Of a stretch of DNA of 64,000 nucleotides, positions 60,706-64,000 are shown in pieces. Each line of letters opens with the position of its first letter. The stretch's first letter is position 1. The DNA is from an uncultured Opitutia bacterium. GTDB taxonomy: Bacteria; Verrucomicrobiota; Verrucomicrobiia; Opitutales; Opitutaceae. The DNA lies in assembly GCA_903830425.1 (NCBI GenBank), contig CAIKTR010000112.1, positions 1-64,000 on the forward strand, given 5' to 3'. The notes under the pieces were generated by a model, which saw only the letters and a program-made list of their open reading frames with translations, was not told the DNA's origin and did no database searches. A program made the position numbers and the translations under genes.

Positions 60706-62022
60706 TCAGCTCCGGTAGTCCGCGTTTTCGCTCACGTACTCGTGGGTCAGGTCCCCGCCGAGCACCGTCGCGCTCGCCGCCCCGCCGTCCAGGTCCACCC
60801 CGATCTCCACGCAGCGCTCGTGCGGCGGGTAGGCGACCGGGGCGGTGAAGACGCCGTCCTTCGGCGGGGCGCTCGCATAGAGCTCGGCGCCGCGCAGGTG
60901 CGCGACCAGCGCGGCCTCCTTCGCGGGATCCAGCTGAAACACGCCCTGGGCGAAGATCTCGCTGCCGCCGAGGGTCAGCCGCAGCCGCGACAGGTCGGTG
61001 GCCGGCGCGTGCGCGCCCACGTGCTTGCCGATGGCCTGGACCAGCCGGCCGACGTTCGGGTCGTTGCCCGCGACGGCGCACTTGAAGAGGGGCGCGTTGA
61101 CAATCGCCTTGCCCAGCGCGCGCGCCAGCGCCGTCGTGGCGGCGCGCTGCACCTGCACCCGGATCACGTGGCGCACCCCCTCGCCGTTGCGCACGACGTC
61201 CTCGGCCAGGTCCCGGCAGACCCGCGTGAGCGCCTGCTCAAAGGCGGCCAAATCGGCCAGGGGAACCTTCCCGGAGGACACCAGCGCGACGGTGTCCGAG
61301 GTGCTGGTGTCGCTGTCGACGCTGATGGTGTTGAAGGTCGCGTCCACCGCCCGGTCGAGCATGGCGCGGAGCGCCGCGCGCGGCACGGCGAGGTCGGTCA
61401 GCACATAGACGAGCATGGTGGCCAGGTTGGGCTCGATCATGCCCGCCCCCTTCGCGATGCCCACGAGGCGGCCGCCCCCGAGCTCGGCGCTGCGGATCTT
61501 CGGGTACAGGTCCGTGGTCACGATGCCCTCGGCGGCCGGCAGGATCGACCCGCCGGCGAGCGACCCGACGGCCCGGGGCAGCGCCCCGAGCATGGCCTCC
61601 ACCGGCAGGCCCCAGCCGATGACCCCGGTCGAGCTGGGCAGGACCTGGCCGGCCTCCAGCCCGAGCAGGCGCGCGGTCGCGGCGCAGATCTGCTCGGACG
61701 CCGCCACGCCGTCCGGGGCGCAGACGTTCGAGACCTTGTTGTTCACCAGGATCGCGCCGAGCGTCGGCTCCGCGAGCCGGCGGCGGCCGATCACGACCGG
61801 CGCCCCGGGCAGCGCGTTGCGCGTGAAGACCACGGCGAAGTCCGGGGTCGGCGCGTCGAGCGCGAGCAGCGTGAGCGTCATCTGCGCCGGCTTGGGCGCC
61901 TCGCGCGGGGTGAACTCGAGCCGCGCGGTGCCGACGCGGAAACCGGCGGGCAGCGCGGCCTGCGACGTCAGCCAGGCGTGGTGCGCGTCGCGGGAGGCAA
62001 AGGTGAGTTGGGTGCTGGACAC
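60706..62022 (-). CDS. argJ: Bifunctional glutamate N-acetyltransferase/amino-acid acetyltransferase
   Basis: ILVNNKVSNVCAPDGV; SSTGVIGWGLP; EPNLATMLVYVLTD processing site region; NTISVDSDTSTSDTVALVSSG. Confidence 0.96.
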   Translation of the reverse strand: MSSTQLTFASRDAHHAWLTSQAALPAGFRVGTARLEFTPREAPKPAQMTLTLLALDAPTPDFAVVFTRNALPGAPVVIGRRRLAEPTLGAILVNNKVSNVCAPDGVAASEQICAATARLLGLEAGQVLPSSTGVIGWGLPVEAMLGALPRAVGSLAGGSILPAAEGIVTTDLYPKIRSAELGGGRLVGIAKGAGMIEPNLATMLVYVLTDLAVPRAALRAMLDRAVDATFNTISVDSDTSTSDTVALVSSGKVPLADLAAFEQALTRVCRDLAEDVVRNGEGVRHVIRVQVQRAATTALARALGKAIVNAPLFKCAVAGNDPNVGRLVQAIGKHVGAHAPATDLSRLRLTLGGSEIFAQGVFQLDPAKEAALVAHLRGAELYASAPPKDGVFTAPVAYPPHERCVEIGVDLDGGAASATVLGGDLTHEYVSENADYRS

Positions 62023-62224
62023 GCGAAAGCAGTGTGCGCGCGGCGCGCCGGAGTGAAGTAGATTTTCACGGGGCCCGGCGGCCCGGGCGGCGCGCGGCGA
62101 AAAATTTTTGTGGAAATGCGCGGCGGGTGTGCCTTATTTCATCCCCTCCCTCACCCCCTCCCGTGCCTGCCGACTCCTGCTCCCTCCTCCTTGCCGCGGC
62201 CCCGGGCCGCGCGCTTTAACCGCG

Positions 62225-63106
62225 ATGAACGTCGCTGAAGTCACGGCCAAGGCCGAGGTGCTCATCGAGGCGCTGCCCTACATCCAGGATTTCCGGGGCT
62301 CCACCTTCGTCGTGAAATACGGCGGGAGCTTCATGGACGACCCCGACCCGGTCGCCCGGACCCGCGTCGCCTACGACCTCGCCTTCCTCGCGGCCGCCGG
62401 GATCAACGTCGTCGTCGTGCACGGCGGCGGCAAGGCCATCACCCGGGCGATGGAGTCCTCCGGCCTCAAGGCCAGGTTCGTCAACGGCATGCGCGTGACC
62501 GACGAGGCCACCATCGCCGTCGTGAAGCAGACCCTCGACGAAATCGTCAACAAGGACGTCTGCGACGCCATCCTCACCGCCCAGGGCCGGCCGAAGGGCC
62601 TGCCGGGCGACACGGTGCTGGTCTGCCAGAAGCTCGTCGTCGACGACGACGGCAACGCGGTTGACCTCGGCTACGTCGGCGACGTGACGGAGGTGAAGGT
62701 GAAGCTGATCAAGAAGGAGATTGCCGACGGCTTCATGCCGGTGATCTCGCCGGTGGCCGAGGGCCTGGACGGCAAGCCCTACAACGTGAACGCCGACCTG
62801 GTGGCGGGCCGGGTCGCGAGCGCGCTGCGGGCGCGCCGGCTGGTCTACATGAGCGACGTGCCCGGCCTGCTGGCCGATCCGGCGGACCCGACCTCGCTGA
62901 TTTCCACCCTCAAGACCAGCCAGGTCGACGACCTGAAGAAGCGCGGGGTCATCGACAAGGGCATGCGCCCGAAGGTGCTGAGCGCGATGCGCGCGCTCCA
63001 GGAGGGCGTGCAGCGCGTGCATTTCATCGACGGCCGCCTGCCGCACAGCCTCCTGCTGGAGATCTTCACCAACCGCGGCATCGGCACCGAGATCGTCCAG
63101 GGCTGA
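62225..63106 (+). CDS. argB: Acetylglutamate kinase
   Basis: [55 protein letters not shown]. Confidence 0.97.
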   Translation: MNVAEVTAKAEVLIEALPYIQDFRGSTFVVKYGGSFMDDPDPVARTRVAYDLAFLAAAGINVVVVHGGGKAITRAMESSGLKARFVNGMRVTDEATIAVVKQTLDEIVNKDVCDAILTAQGRPKGLPGDTVLVCQKLVVDDDGNAVDLGYVGDVTEVKVKLIKKEIADGFMPVISPVAEGLDGKPYNVNADLVAGRVASALRARRLVYMSDVPGLLADPADPTSLISTLKTSQVDDLKKRGVIDKGMRPKVLSAMRALQEGVQRVHFIDGRLPHSLLLEIFTNRGIGTEIVQG

Positions 63107-63216
63107 GGACCCCGCCCCGCGCCGCCGCCTCCCGGGCGCGCCGGGCCGCCGGCCCCGCCCACCGGACCCTTTCCTTTGTCCCGCCCGCCCGATTGCCTGC
63201 CGCCAGCCTCCCTGCC

Positions 63217-64000
63217 ATGAACCCACCCGCCATCGTTCGCACCCGCACCGCCGAGCTCTACGACGCCCACGTGCTGAAGAATTATGCCCGCGCCGCGCTG
63301 ACGCTGGTGCGGGGCCAGGGCGCGCAGGTCTGGGACGACGCGGGCCGCGCCTATCTGGATTTCACGTCGGGGATCGCGGTGAGCTCCCTCGGGCACTGCC
63401 ACCCGCACTGGGTCGAGGCCATCCGGCGCCAGGCCGGCGAGCTCAACCACGTCAGCAACCTCTTCCGCCACCCCAACCAGGGCGAGCTCGCCCGCCGGAT
63501 CGTGCAGCGCGCGGGCCCGGGGCGGGTGTTTTTCTGCAACAGCGGCGGCGAGGCCGACGAGGCCCTGATCAAGCTCACCCGGCTGCACGGCCTGGCGAAG
63601 AGCGGGGTGGAGGGGAAATGCCTCAAGGTCATCTGCGCCCAGAACGCCTTTCATGGCCGCATGTTCGGCGGCATGAGCGCGACGCCGCAGGAGAAGATCC
63701 AGAAGGGGTTTCGCCCGCTGGTGCCCGGCTTTGTCTTTGGCGAGCTGAACAACCTGGCGAGCTTTGCGGCCCTGATCGACGACGACACGACGGCGATCCT
63801 GGTGGAGACGATCCAGGGCGAGGCCGGCATCAACCCCTGCACGCCGGAGTTCCTGCAGGGGCTGCGCCGGCTGTGCGACCAGCACCACCTGCTGCTGCTG
63901 CTCGACGAGGTGCAGTGCGGGGTGGGGCGGACGGGCAAGTTCTACGCGTTCGAGCACGCCGGCGTGATCCCCGACGGCATCGCCATGGCCAAGGGCCTGG
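63217..64000 (+). CDS. argD: Acetylornithine transaminase, truncated by window end
   Basis: ATG at 63217; AYLDFTSGIAVSSLGHCHPHWVEAI; FFCNSGGEADEALIKL; LLLDEVQCGVGRTGKFYAFE; frame open to 64000. Confidence 0.94.
   Translation, partial: MNPPAIVRTRTAELYDAHVLKNYARAALTLVRGQGAQVWDDAGRAYLDFTSGIAVSSLGHCHPHWVEAIRRQAGELNHVSNLFRHPNQGELARRIVQRAGPGRVFFCNSGGEADEALIKLTRLHGLAKSGVEGKCLKVICAQNAFHGRMFGGMSATPQEKIQKGFRPLVPGFVFGELNNLASFAALIDDDTTAILVETIQGEAGINPCTPEFLQGLRRLCDQHHLLLLLDEVQCGVGRTGKFYAFEHAGVIPDGIAMAKGL

Noticed and set aside
62022-62225. GTGAAGTAGATTTTCAC between argJ and argB as an ArgR-like box
   Set aside because: Only a weak, imperfect inverted repeat; not enough to claim an ArgR site.

Overview
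This is a high-GC bacterial chromosomal window. Gene content (TonB-dependent receptors, bactofilin-like/RDD protein, VPS10/BNR protein, A/C-rich leaders without obvious Shine-Dalgarno) fits Verrucomicrobiota, probably Opitutaceae; that taxonomy is inference. I support about 49 protein-coding genes, plus several Rho-independent terminators, operator-like palindromes and one short interspersed palindromic repeat family. I saw no rRNA, tRNA, CRISPR, prophage or transposase.

Main blocks:
(1) 0.3-9 kb: ferritin-like and PhyH genes divergent from an AraC regulator, then a putative glycoside hydrolase, AGE epimerase, SDR and lactonase-type amidohydrolase.
(2) 9.3-12.8 kb: a heparinase II/III-like gene flanked and interrupted in frame by three copies of a two-hairpin palindromic element.
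(3) 17.7-28.1 kb: a GntR-controlled operon (NhaC, isoaspartyl peptidase, hydrolase, TonB receptor, DAACS symporter, gamma-glutamyltransferase) with a perfect TTGTATAC-AA-GTATACAA operator candidate.
(4) 28-38 kb: pckG, HDOD, putA, and an ECF sigma/anti-sigma-like/bactofilin-RDD triad.
(5) 40-50.5 kb: two TonB-receptor/S9-peptidase modules.
(6) 55-56 kb: rplM-rpsI.
(7) 56.9-64 kb: arginine genes argC, argJ, argB, argD with homospermidine synthase and ornithine decarboxylase placed between argC and argJ.

The most unusual signals are the REP-like element (one copy exactly 23 codons, in frame inside a CDS), the isopeptide-utilisation operon and the ornithine-to-homospermidine arrangement.
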